Source: Phoronis australis
Taxonomy: Eukaryota > Phoronida > Phoronidae
Assembly: GCA_002633005.1 (NCBI GenBank)
Contig: NMRA01000188.1
Coordinates: 271,880 to 291,992 of the forward strand
DNA length: 20,113 nt
Direction: 5' to 3'
Each line of letters begins with the position of its first letter. Position 1 is the first letter of the stretch. The position numbers and the translations under genes are program-made. This document shows, piece after piece, positions 8,050-16,440 of the stretch. Below the pieces are notes generated by a model that made no database searches, was not told where the DNA came from, and saw only the letters and a list, made by a program, of their open reading frames with translations.

Positions 8050-8390
8050 CACACGGGGAAAAACGTGACAGAGAGCAATACCATTTGATGTCTGAAAAAG
8101 CGATTGACGGAAGCCAACGCCGTGAAACATGTCGCAGACATATGTGATGTCTTTGTGCTGGACTCTTCTTTTGGGGTGGATTTCTCCACTGCAACATCGT
8201 GTTAATGGGCTTTTCAAGTTCTGTTTGAGAGAAGAGTGCTTCTGGATGGCCGTGTGTGCTAGATCTATTCAGTTCTCGACAGATTTCAGTGAAACTTGAC
8301 TCAGAGGTATGTTATGACATTGCACCAGCATCGTTTGATTGTCGGGCTGATTTGTCTACTGCAGCACTTCCTAGTGGCCCTTAGAAACAT
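8050..8390. repeat. Continuation of the degenerate tandem array
   Basis: After the LTR-like block the same unit blocks return: GGTGGATTTCTCCACTGCAAC at 8175-8195 and a further copy with ACTGCAG at 8358, spacing 170. A CTCF-like motif lies at 8362-8380. This shows the LTR-like block was inserted into a pre-existing array. Confidence 0.65.
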
Positions 8391-8744
8391 ATCGTTTGCA
8401 ATACAATGTGGGTGCATGTCAACGTCCTAGCGTTGCGCTTGTTTTAACAAATTTAAAAAGTTAAAATGAAATGCACAGCTGTGGCAAGTTCCTCTTAGTT
8501 GAGGGCAGGCTTTTATTGTCCTAAAAACATTGAATTTACGAAGATATTATGTCAGAATGGTATTGAAAATCCAAACGTGTCGTCGATTATGCAAATTGCG
8601 CATACACTTAGCGCGTTAAATGTTTCTTTAAAAGGTGATTCTCACGGTGAAGTAGACAAAAACAATCCAATACGCCTAACAGTTCGTTACATTTGACCAA
8701 TTTATGGCATGAGTGGGCTCAGGGAGAGGTTCTTAATACATAGG
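8391..8744. other. Unassigned intronic sequence
   Basis: No exon, repeat or recognisable transposon seen. A 65-codon open frame at 8499-8693 has no family resemblance that I recognise. Confidence 0.4.
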
Positions 8745-9870
8745 ATCCAAATTTACAGGTCTTACCGTTCACGATAAGCTTCTCTCAGTGATGAGCTAGC
8801 CTATGCATGACTGCCTGGTTTAAAGTAAACCTACTCTTAACGTTAGTAAAACCAAGTTTATATTCTTGGGGACCCACCAGAAATTAAAGCAACGGTCTCT
8901 TCCTATCAGCGGTTCCCTATCGTGAGTGTCGACAAGTTTAAGTACTCGAGCCAAATTTTAGGTCCCAACCTTACATTTAATAGGCACATACAGCCTGTAG
9001 ATCACATCACTAAGAAATTATCGAAGAAATCGACGTACTTAAACGGGTAGGTAAATTTCTGAATGTCAGTACTCTTAAGACACTTTACCATTCTATTATT
9101 CAGCCTCATATTGATTACTGTTTACCGGTTTGGGGACATACCATCCACACACTTGTTAACAGTGTCCAAGTTATACAAAATAGAGCCGCCAGAGCTCTCC
9201 TGGACACTAGAACTAGGGACACCCAGGTTGACGACTTGTACTCCAAGCTTGGCGGTTTTATGAAAGTAAAAGAAAAAAATAAAAATCTCTTAGCCGTCTG
9301 CATATGCATATATTTCAATGGCCAGGCCCCAGCATATCTCAACCGTTAATTCAGTCGAAGTCAACACACACGTTCTACACGTTCTTCCGTTGCCGGTAAT
9401 GTTTCTTTCAAAAACTCAAAACAAGAGAACGGCAAGAGATCTTTTATTTATGCTGCCGCTGCAGTATGGAACTCTCTGAGCCCAGAAATTAAAGGGCCCT
9501 CAATTAATACTTCCAAATATAATATTTAACAGTGGCTGTAATTTACTTAGCCATTTTTGCGCCTTACCTGTCTCAATTGTGTCATTTTTCACTATTGTAT
9601 ATACTCTTACAATTTAGTATCATCTCTTTATTTCTTTCACCCCTCTTAGTCATATTTTCATCACCCTTCGTCAATTATTTATAATCTAAATTCTCAACAT
9701 GTTTTAATTGTATCTTTGTTACATAATTTCAACTATTGTTTTACTGCTTTATTATACTGTTTTATCATTTTTGTTGTTGAGAGCCCTCTTCAGTGGAGAG
9801 CAGTGCTGTCACTGAAGAGGTCGCCCTCATTTTAAGCATTACAATAATAAACTAATAAATAAATTAATTA
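8745..9870 (+). mobile_element. 5'-truncated LINE, copy A
   Basis: Plus-strand copy of the same LINE family found inverted at 16625-18256. Alignable sequence starts near 8750, downstream of the catalytic YADD, so only the C-terminal part of the reverse transcriptase is present. Recognisable stretches include GKFLNVSTLKTLYHSIIQPH, DYCLPVWGHT, VQVIQNRAARALLDTRTRD and AAAAVWNSLSPEIKG, with stop codons and frameshifts between; the reading ends with TAA near 9530. A ~330-bp 3' UTR follows, with a terminal hairpin and an AATAA-rich tail ending near 9870. Sequence suggests the CR1/L2 group but I do not assign a clade firmly. It lies in intron 3 in the gene's own orientation. Confidence 0.85.
9785..9820 (+). 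other. 3'-terminal hairpin of LINE copy A
   Basis: CCTCTTCAGTG (9785-9795) pairs perfectly with CACTGAAGAGG (9810-9820) around a 14-base loop, just before the A-rich tail. The corresponding place in copy B (16676-16707) keeps only part of the pairing. Position fits the 3' structures that LINE reverse transcriptases use for template recognition; function here is inferred. Confidence 0.6.
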
Positions 9871-10075
9871 TTATCACTTGCTTCGTGCGTGTCTAACATT
9901 ATACTCACTTTTTAACTGAAGCGATAAACGTAAGAGCGTTCGACATGACATGGCCGTGTTCTGATCAACATACAGATGACCACTTCATCCGCCACCAAGG
10001 GAACTTACTATTTAGTGCGTGTCACGTGTCACATAATTTCCTCTTTATCCACTAATAAGTTACTTTTTCGTTTAG

Positions 10076-10294
10076 AAATCAATTGCACCATACCAGAAGA
10101 CATAGAAAAATTGGTTGATCTCGGCACGCGGCAATCGGTCAACGAAGGAGAGCCCGTAGACGTAATTTGCCCAAGTGGTACGTACTTAGACGGCGGTCCA
10201 GCAACGCGGTATCGCATGGTTTGTGACGTCGCCCCAAGTAGTCTACGCAGCGAGTGGTGGCAAGGATATCGACCAAAGTCCAAGTGCACTGCTG
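10076..10294 (+). CDS. Exon encoding four-cysteine CCP/sushi module 4
   Basis: 219 bases, 73 codons, phase 1 at both ends; acceptor tactttttcgtttag before 10076 and donor GTAATT after 10294. Cysteines lie in INC-TIP, VDVIC-PSGTY, RMVC and KSKC, the standard CCP order. Between the third and fourth lies EWWQGY, the conserved tryptophan region, followed by P-K-S-K-C. VNEGEPVDVIC matches the usual V-x-x-G-x-x-V-x-x-x-C stretch. This is a more orthodox sushi module than the first three. It follows a 4.3-kb intron. Function of the module alone cannot be inferred beyond extracellular protein-protein or carbohydrate contacts. Confidence 0.82.
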
Positions 10295-10439
10295 GTAATT
10301 TATTTCTTCATAAAATACAAGTAAGTGTTCTTAAAGTTATATTTGATCGAGCGCTGTTCAGGTAATATGACTATTACCGTGGCACATCCGATGAATGTTT
10401 TCAGTCATCCAGTTGTTGTAATAAGGTGGAAAAAAATAA

Positions 10440-10800
10440 ATCTGTTACTGGACTGACGGTTACATAGTGATGGCTACGTTACGTCCTCCTCTCGATGACT
10501 TCATCAGGCCACTGAGTTGTCACGTGACTCGTTATGTGATCTGTCGCACAGTTTTCTCGGGATCCTCTTCAGCGCCCTGTCCCACGTCCTACTAGGCAAG
10601 AGAAACCTCAGTCCCCCCCGTCTGTTGAGGCTAGGATTCTCAATTCTTTCGTAAATAGCTTCTTTGACCCCTCTCCTAAACCAAATTTCCTCTCTTAATA
10701 TCTAGGATCTTGACATCTTCCAAGGCGAACATTACAGCGTTCTCAGTGTCGTTCATTTCCAGACGTGAGGGGTGCTGAACGTGCGATAACATCTGGCTCT
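10440..10800 (-). pseudogene. Penelope-like element fragment, GIY-YIG C-terminal part
   Basis: Read on the minus strand, 10798-10700 gives a frame including SHVQHPSRLE and FALEDVKILD; a one-base shift then leads to EEIWFRRGVKEAIYERIENP and SLNRRGGLRFLLPSRTWDRA (about 10697-10570). The KILD-REE-WF-RGVKEAIY series followed by PSLNR and WD is what I know from the C-terminal GIY-YIG endonuclease part of Penelope-like retroelements. The preceding reverse transcriptase is absent. It lies in intron 4, antisense to the gene. Decayed and non-functional. Confidence 0.7.
10450..10507 (-). ncRNA. Hammerhead-ribozyme-like core at the Penelope fragment 3' end
   Basis: On the minus strand CTGATGA (10507-10501) is followed by AGTC...GAC and then GTAACG (10482-10477), and further on by CCGTC. 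A type I hammerhead reads CTGATGA, stem II, GAAAC, short stem III and a GTC cleavage site; here GAAAC has become GTAAC and stem I pairing is poor. Hammerheads are known in Penelope-like element ends. Probably a decayed copy. Confidence 0.3.
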
Positions 10801-11062
10801 TTTGATAACTGCCCAGCTCAGTCTTTTGTCCCGTATGATAACAAGCAGGCCAATTATCTCCCAGGCTTCAAAGGAAACGTATGGTGGTTGCACGCTACCG
10901 AACGCGTACGAACACAATGAACCCAGTGCGTCCGCTTAGACAGAATAGTGCCTTTAACTTCTGTTGTAGTTTGGCGATTTTGGTGATTCAAAAACGGAAC
11001 ACGATCAGTATTTGACGAGGAATTCAGAAATTCTATTGGTTTAAGCTCAGATATGTTTTAAC
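10801..11062. other. Unassigned intronic sequence
   Basis: No exon recognised. Its right end carries a good acceptor-like sequence (pyrimidine tract ending ttatttttaacag near 11081), but the phase 1 frame after it stops within 12 codons (near 11117), so it is not used in any model I can support. Confidence 0.3.
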
Positions 11063-11099
11063 TTAACTTTTATTTTTAACAGCTGCCAGCCCAGTCAGT

Positions 11100-11460
11100 C
11101 TACTAGATACGATCTGATCGGAGATTAGAGCAATTATAGAACAAAAGAGCGCAGGCCCTCCAACCATAAATGCCAAAATGGAGTTAATCAGTCGTGTAAG
11201 ATATTGGCTACGGGCCAGGGTAAACTTCCCAACTTGTTGTTGGGCTATAGAATGGAACAAGTTGGAACGGGATGTTGTCGTCATGAAAGAGTGGTCTGTG
11301 GAAGCTGTATGACTAAAAACTGCAGAATCATAGCAGTCCCCATAACTGGGCCTACGATGTTGGTTGATACGACTTTTCAGGGCTTGTTTTGGTTTCCCCA
11401 ATGTATGCTTTCCCACACCCTGGTTCCGAGCATAGTGCCATACTGTACTACACCACATTT
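11100..11460 (-). pseudogene. Second Penelope-like GIY-YIG fragment
   Basis: On the minus strand, 11432-11380 reads CSEPGCGKAYIGETK, which contains the Y-I-G half of the GIY-YIG endonuclease motif (YIGET at 11405-11391). After a frameshift, the frame open from 11458 to 11063 gives QALKSRINQHRR, then DSAVFSHTASTDHSF and LARSQYLTRLI. The cysteine-rich lead-in, YIGET, then A-L-K-x-R-I-N-x-H and the S-A-V-x-x-H stretch follow the order of Penelope-like endonuclease domains. It may be the N-terminal part of the same element as 10440-10800, split by other sequence, or a separate copy; both repeat the D/T-x-x-x-I-L-x-R region, which favours two copies. Confidence 0.6.
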
Positions 11461-11784
11461 GATGTTTTCTCTTTCGTGGTCTTGTCTTTCACATTCATCG
11501 GCTGACTCCTTGTGGTGTTATCTGGTTTGAATGTAACAGAAATATCGTGGCTCCTCATATGAGATTGAACCTGGTCTAAGATCCCTGGCGCAAAAAGTAA
11601 TGTTATCCTGATGTTCCCCTGCGCATTGGTGTTCTGAGACCTGACTCCGCAATGGTGTGTGTGATATATTCGCATTTCGCCCCGGCTCGCTAAAAACGAA
11701 AATCAAATTGCACGTCTTATTTGAGAAAAATCAGTCTCATAATATTAGTCACCGTGATAGGATTTTATTGCTATTACCAACGAG

Positions 11785-12100
11785 AACAGCGACACCATCG
11801 GTGACTGAAGAAAGCGCGTCAGAGTTTGTTGGGGTTGACCAATTCAAAAATGTCACATGTAGGGCTGTACGCATTCCGTGTCGGTAAAGGAAATGGGATC
11901 TTTTGACGGTAAGGAATATTATTAGATCGATTTCAAGGGAGCGAATGACCCAATTCGATTATCTTAACGGGACGAAATGCAGCTTTTATTGGGATGACGG
12001 GTGGTCAACTATCTACAAATTCCAAAATACCCTTTCGGTGTCTTCTAGTGAGGGCGACTTGAAGTTCCAACAGTGGACCGGTTACATAAACTACTTTTGA
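11785..12100 (+). pseudogene. Possible decayed CCP-like exon remnant in intron 4
   Basis: One frame continues from 11657 to 12100 with only a single TAA (11885). After a weak acceptor (cgagaacag, ending about 11791) it reads SEFVGVDQFKNVTCRAVR, resembling the V-x-x-G-x-x-V-T-x-x-C part of a sushi module; after the TAA it reads LNGTKCSFYWDDGW and later FQQWTGY, resembling the second half and the tryptophan loop of module 4 (EWWQGY). Cysteine order is incomplete and no symmetric phase 1 exon can be drawn. It could be a dead module between exons 4 and 5, or chance. Confidence 0.25.
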
Positions 12101-13077
12101 AAAATGTTTAATGATATACGCAGGCACAAACGCATATACGTCATTTCTAGTAGGCTAAGTACAAAAATAATACAATGAAAGTGTTTCAAGTACGTCAATT
12201 AAACCCATTCGACCAAACACTGGGCGCTCATTGACTGATTTAGAGGGGACTAAAGCGCAAAATTTCGTCGCAATTAAGGGGTCACAACTGAAAATATTTC
12301 TGTGGGAGTGAAGCCTTACTAGGTGATAGATTTTGAGGACACGTGTAGGCTCCTGCCCTCTAGATAGCGTGTCCAATGTACATCTGCAATGCTATCGGTC
12401 TAGCAGCAGTTGTGAATCGTACTACTTTGCTCCAATAGCTGCCGAGTTGCTGCCCAGCAATTCATTCCAACAGGGAGGACTTAGAGCTCTGCCATCTCTG
12501 GAGGTCGGGCCAGTGCTACGTGAATATGTAAAATCTTGACAGAACTGGTTGGAGACTGACAGATCTTTGGCCAAAAACTCTACAAGAAAGTAACTCTAGT
12601 GTGTCATATTTTCAGGTTGTTTACTGGAATAAAAATACAGTTCAAGTCGATATATATTATAAACTTTAATTCAATTGGGGCAACAAGCCTCATGCAAATG
12701 GTCTCTTTCAATTCTACTCACTTGGGAATTTTTTGTCATGATTATGATTTCGGGCCGGTGTCTTAATTTCCCCGCGGCTGAACCCCAACTTCTGAAACTT
12801 TGAAAGTACGTAAATACTTCCAAGGACACTCGGCTTCCATGTAATTGTTTGATTTTGCCGTCGATATGAAACGCAACCCACCAAGTCACTGGTCTCTTAC
12901 GTGACTTCTAAAATACTCCAACTTGTCACGTTTGACGAAATGGAAGTATAGTATTTCAAGCACGAGTGATGTTCTAAGGTGCAGGAACAGTTTCAATCGA
13001 AATTTTTTTGAATGTGTGTGATTTTGGTAGTCTTGTATCGTTCGTTCGATAAAAAAAAAAGAAATTGTGTATTGCAG
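12101..13077. other. Unassigned intronic sequence before exon 5
   Basis: Read on both strands, this holds no module exon, transposon protein or clear repeat that I recognise. Short open frames (for example 12333-12539 and 12671-12889 minus) show no family motif. The final bases form the exon 5 acceptor. Confidence 0.4.
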
Positions 13078-13275
13078 CTACATTTTGTAACATGCCTACA
13101 CAAGACAATGCAGACGTGCGCATAGACTCAAACGGAAAAGATGTCCGCAAAGGGGAAAACGCAACCTTCCGTTGTCGTCGCGGTTGGCGGACGGATAGTG
13201 GCACCGTGACATATCAACTGCAGTGCAACGGGGAGCACGGCATCACTGGAGATCAGAATTTGTGCAAGGTTAACT
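13078..13275 (+). CDS. Exon encoding four-cysteine CCP-like module 5
   Basis: 198 bases, 66 codons, phase 1 at both ends; acceptor gtgtattgcag before 13078 and a strong donor GTAAGC after 13275. Cysteines occur in FCNMP, TFRCRRGW, LQCNGEHG and NLCKV, in CCP order. VRKGENATFRC followed by RRGW matches the central strand and C-x2-G-[YWF] of sushi domains. The third-to-fourth cysteine loop is short and lacks tryptophan, unlike module 4. NAT is a likely N-glycosylation site. This is the membrane-proximal module, separated from the helix only by the short stalk. Confidence 0.82.
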
Positions 13276-13478
13276 GTAAGCGTGCTTGGTAGACATCTTA
13301 TAGGCCTACTACTCTGAGGTAAAGGGACTCTATGCTCTTCCTGAACTCGGTCTGCACGGCGGGAAGCATCTGAACATTTAGGGCTTTCTGAATAGGCCAG
13401 CGTGTTGAGATTGAAATGTATGCGCGTGGCCGATACTTTCTCGAGGCACACTTGCAACCAACAACCGATTTCAGACAG

Positions 13479-13526
13479 AATCAGCTCCTACAGTTGTAGA
13501 TGCAACAGAGCTTTCAAATGGGAAAG
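13479..13526 (+). CDS. Candidate 48-nt stalk exon
   Basis: Between exon 5 and the membrane exon, a 48-base segment bounded by ...tttcagacag and GTAGCA is phase 1 at both ends and reads SAPTVVDATELSNGK, a hydrophilic Ser/Thr-containing linker suited to a juxtamembrane stalk. An upstream AG at 13473-13474 would break the frame, so the second AG of cagacag is preferred. Skipping it would still leave the frame intact, so it could be an alternative exon or not an exon at all. Confidence 0.5.
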
Positions 13527-13653
13527 GTAGCAAAGATTGCTACAATACAAATAACTAGAGTCGCTTTTGAATAAGTGATCTGCTAGGTTATCTAGAATAA
13601 ATGTTTTAAGGTTTGCGTCATTGAACGATAAATATTGCATGTTTTCTTCTCAG

Positions 13654-14078
13654 ATTTGTTGATGGCGCGTCAAGCTAGAGCAGGAGGTCTCATCGCGGGC
13701 TTAGTAGTCCTTTCGATCGCGCTATTCATAACCATTGCGTTCTGTGCAAGACTGTGTCACATGCCCGACCAAGTGACGGCACCGATTGCTCTTGTAACCG
13801 AAGACGACGTCGAAGGGCCGGAAGATGTCGTTGCAGTCTCTAATATTGACGAAAATCCGGACAAGGAAATGACAAAAACCTCTTCAGATCAGGACAACAA
13901 TGAAGATGGAGACGAAAGCAGCCTTGAAGAAGAGGTGCCTGCAACTGTTGCGTCGTTGGAATCAGTCAACAGCCCGAGTGCTGTACCCATGGTTACCAAT
14001 ACTACCGACTCTAGTAGTGCCATCGAGGAACACCAAGCAGACGACGCGGTCGTGTCCAGCATGACTGAAAACCCCTAA
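13654..14078 (+). CDS. Last exon: transmembrane helix and acidic cytoplasmic tail
   Basis: 425 bases including TAA at 14076; acceptor tgttttcttctcag before 13654, phase 1. The exon opens DLLMARQARAGG, then a hydrophobic stretch of about 20 residues (GGLIAGLVVLSIALFITIAF), then CARLCHM with two cysteines at the membrane border that could be lipidated. The remaining ~105 residues are rich in Asp/Glu, Ser and Thr (EDDVEGPED, DNNEDGDESSLEEE) and contain no tyrosine, so no ITAM or ITIM. The orientation expected is modules outside, tail inside. There is no recognisable signalling domain; an intrinsically disordered tail is likely. ATG codons at 13635 and 13662 exist but the exon is better read as spliced. 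Confidence 0.85.
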
Positions 14079-14306
14079 CTGGACTCCTGGTCACTGACAT
14101 CAGATAACGGTTCTACGTGTTAGGAAAGTTTAGTATAAAATGATGTTCCTTCCTGCACCTAGACATCTTGCAGTTGTCTAAATTTAGATAATTTCGGAAA
14201 GTCATGTCTTAGAAATTGCTGTTCGCATGGTATTCAAGTGTAACTTTCATTCACTGTGCTTTATTTTCTCTAAAATAGTGCCAGAATTGCTTTAGAAATG
14301 TAACAC

Positions 14307-14312
14307 AATAAA
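14307..14312 (+). terminator. Poly(A) signal of the membrane-protein gene
   Basis: AATAAA 229 bases after the stop codon, the first canonical signal downstream; cleavage is expected about 15-25 bases later. The implied 3' UTR is about 250 bases. Confidence 0.65.
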
Positions 14313-14573
14313 TGAGCTATCGGAAAAACAGACTTTTCTTGATTTTTACGGAAAGATCAAGACTCACATAACATAAACGAAATGATGATGTAGAAAGCTG
14401 TAACTACGTTTATAAGATTTTATCTTAAATTTGTATAATGGAGAGATTTTGTCGATATTGATTCCATTGTTTTCTTAAAAAATGTACTTTTGTCACATTC
14501 TGAATTATTTACACTTCCAGATATTTGTTTTTATTGTGTTAAGGTTTACACTTTTAAGATATTTGACAGAATA

Positions 14574-14663
14574 CGCCCAACCAAACCTCGCTCTACCAAA
14601 CCTCGCCCTACCAAACCTCGCCCTACCAAGCCTTGCCCAACCAAACCTCGCCCTACCAAACCT
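14574..14663. repeat. 15-bp minisatellite, six copies
   Basis: Six consecutive copies of CGCCCTACCAAACCT-type units with one or two changes each. Open on several frames (TKPRP, ALPN repeats) only because the unit is a multiple of three. Lies about 250 bases past the poly(A) signal. Confidence 0.9.
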
Positions 14664-14887
14664 GAACGCAATCTCGTTGACCTTAGCAGAGAGGTCAGAG
14701 GGACGTGGTGAACGCGTTTACGTCGTTGTACTCTAGACGCCATTTTCAGTTTCGCCTTGATCTCACAACTGAATTCTGAAGAGACAAAACTAAATTAATC
14801 AGTTTTGTTCACCAGGGTGTAATGTTTTGACTTTTGACCCTGTCCAAGTTTTCGATTTTTGGGTTGCTTTATACAAAATTATCAATG

Positions 14888-15124
14888 TTCTGCATGCGCG
14901 CACCCAGAGAGGGCTCGAATGAGCCCCCTATTTGGCGAAGTGGACAAAAAAGCCCGCCCCAGAGAAAGAAAAAGTCCATTAAAAAGGCGAAAACGCACAA
15001 TTCACAGCCATGGACGTGGTACCCCGTTTTTTTAGTCCTTCGGCTTTTTTGTCGCCGGGTAAAAGGTCCACATCGTCGGAAATTCGAGCCCCCGATATTG
15101 AAGGCAGGGTGCGCGCATGTTCTG
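14888..15124. mobile_element. MITE with 13-bp terminal inverted repeats and 5-bp TSD
   Basis: CATGCGCGCACCC at 14893-14905 is the exact reverse complement of 15107-15119. Directly outside, TTCTG occurs at both ends (14888-14892 and 15120-15124), as expected for a 5-bp target-site duplication. Inside, further imperfect inverted stretches (GGCTCGAA/TTCGAGCC, GTGGAC/GTCCAC, AAAAAAGCC/GGCTTTTTT) suggest a foldback structure 227 bp long. No transposase. Superfamily not assigned. Confidence 0.65.
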
Positions 15125-15585
15125 TGCCATAATATCAAGAGGGTTAACTTTGTGTGTGCTACTTGTTAAATGACCCATTGCTACATTATAACATTTTGGA
15201 AAATGGTCGTGAATCTTATGTTAAATTGGTTCATTCGCATTTATAATGTACATTAGAGTTGTTTATTACCACTAGAGGGTTTTAGTTCAGAGATTTCCTT
15301 CTTCTTTCAGACGATTGTTGTTATTGTTGGATTGTAACCTAAATACATGTACAATACTGTATACAGGTATATGCACTAATAAACCTTTTTCTTACCTATG
15401 ACAACGGTCATCTCCGTTTGGTTCGCTATCAGTACTTGTACGTTATCTTTTGAATGCGGTCGGTCCAGCTAGTACACCATCGAGCAGTGTGCAAGAATCG
15501 TACAGTCGCCTTTGATGCCACCGTAGCCATCTTCCCCACCCATGTTCTTAAATCCCCAGTATACCCCTTTTCAATGTAGGCCTAC
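15125..15585. other. Unassigned intergenic sequence
   Basis: AT-rich DNA without recognisable exon, RNA gene or transposon protein. Confidence 0.4.
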
Positions 15586-16075
15586 ATGTATATGTGTGCA
15601 AATTTCTTCCACTATAAGGAATTACTTGAAGGATATAGACAAATACTCGAAGTTCGACGAACTGGCCGCCGATTGTCTGACGTCATCGAGAGATCATTCG
15701 ATGGCGTATCAGGACTCATTGTCTGTCTTCGACGCACATTCGTCACTTTCGGCATACAAGATGAACTTGCATCAGGGGTGGACCAGAAGTCCTATCACGC
15801 TAGACCAGACAGTCTCTCAATGATTGGGGCACATCGATGTCCTTCCTTCATAGCAACTGTTGGGAAGAGAGATCAGATTTAAGAACATGAAGCGACTGAT
15901 AACAGACAACACCACCACCACACGTTGCTGCCTGAACACCGACTCTTTCCAACGTGCCATGTTGGAATATCGGAACTACCCAGATACGGATACAAAGCTA
16001 CTGTATGGCCCGCGATGTGTACAAAAAATGCATCTTTGGACACTCCATCCGGGACTTCATTAGATAAGCATTCGT
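15586..16075 (+). pseudogene. Ty3/gypsy integrase fragment, frameshifted
   Basis: Pieces of an LTR-retrotransposon integrase appear in order but in different frames: a catalytic-core start (FFHYK, then YLKDIDKYSKFD, with the first catalytic Asp in D-x-Y-S context), then RRTFVTFGIQDELAS (the F-G-I-P-D-E-L region before the second catalytic Asp), then KNMKRLITDN and NTDSFQRAMLEYRN with PDTDTK, and finally CIFGHSIRDFI (about 16028-16060). This is the familiar order for Ty3/gypsy Pol. At least two frameshifts make it inactive. No LTR is seen next to it, and no link to the LTR-like block at 7.3-8.0 kb can be shown. Confidence 0.75.
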
Positions 16076-16289
16076 CATTTCGTTTCAACCTTTATTGAAA
16101 GAATGATGATTGATGGAGACCTAGAAGTACAAGTAAATAGTATGCTTACTGGATAGCTTGAAGGTAATGCCAATGTACTATAAACGAGATATAAAGTGAA
16201 TACACGTGGAAAAGGTGATACCGATAATTCCTATCTCTATGTAATATCAATGTAGTCACGAAGACAATATGGTGGGAAGCCGCGAGTAG

Positions 16290-16440
16290 CTAGAGGGACG
16301 CCTAGTGGTTATAGTATGAACTATCATATAATTCTCCATTCCTCTCCATGTCTCGTCCTGGCCGGGATCGAACTAACAACCTTAAAGTTCATGGCGCGAA
16401 ACTTAAGCACCGCGCAATAGGCACGCGGAGGACGCTGAGC
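16290..16440 (-). mobile_element. tRNA-derived SINE head
   Basis: On the minus strand a Pol III B box GTTCGATCC (16373-16365) lies about 40 bases after an A-box-like GTGCCTATTGCGCGG (16424-16410), with GTGCTTAAGTTTCGCGCCATG between, as in tRNA-derived SINEs. The cloverleaf is too degraded to be a functional tRNA. Confidence 0.55.

Larger units (their letters stand above)
2918..14078 (+). other. Host gene: type I membrane protein with tandem CCP-like modules (5' end missing)
   Basis: Gene-level entry joining the exons listed separately: 2918-3136, 5065-5289, 5510-5734, 10076-10294, 13078-13275, 13479-13526 (less certain) and 13654-14078. All introns are GT-AG and every internal exon is phase 1 at both ends, the usual arrangement for shuffled extracellular modules. 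Together they encode about 519 residues: three six-cysteine modules, two four-cysteine modules, a short stalk, one transmembrane helix and an acidic tail. Architecture says cell-surface protein with the modules outside. No known gene is recognised; complement-regulator-like or adhesion roles are guesses from CCP chemistry only. Introns are about 1.9, 0.2, 4.3, 2.8, 0.2 and 0.13 kb, the longest filled with transposon debris. Confidence 0.75.

Noticed and set aside
11081-11120. Exon after the strong acceptor-like ttatttttaacag
   Set aside because: The phase 1 frame reaches TGA within 12 codons, no suitable donor is seen, and there are no module cysteines.
12155-12889. Small open frames in the second half of intron 4
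   Set aside because: No motif, no splice-bounded symmetric exon and no similarity to the modules.
14482-14743. Proline-rich ORFs with TKPRP or ALPN repeats
   Set aside because: Produced by the six-copy 15-bp minisatellite, located downstream of the poly(A) signal, with no splice or start context.
16290-16440. Functional tRNA gene on the minus strand
   Set aside because: The B box is good but the acceptor and anticodon stems cannot be drawn; a SINE head fits better.
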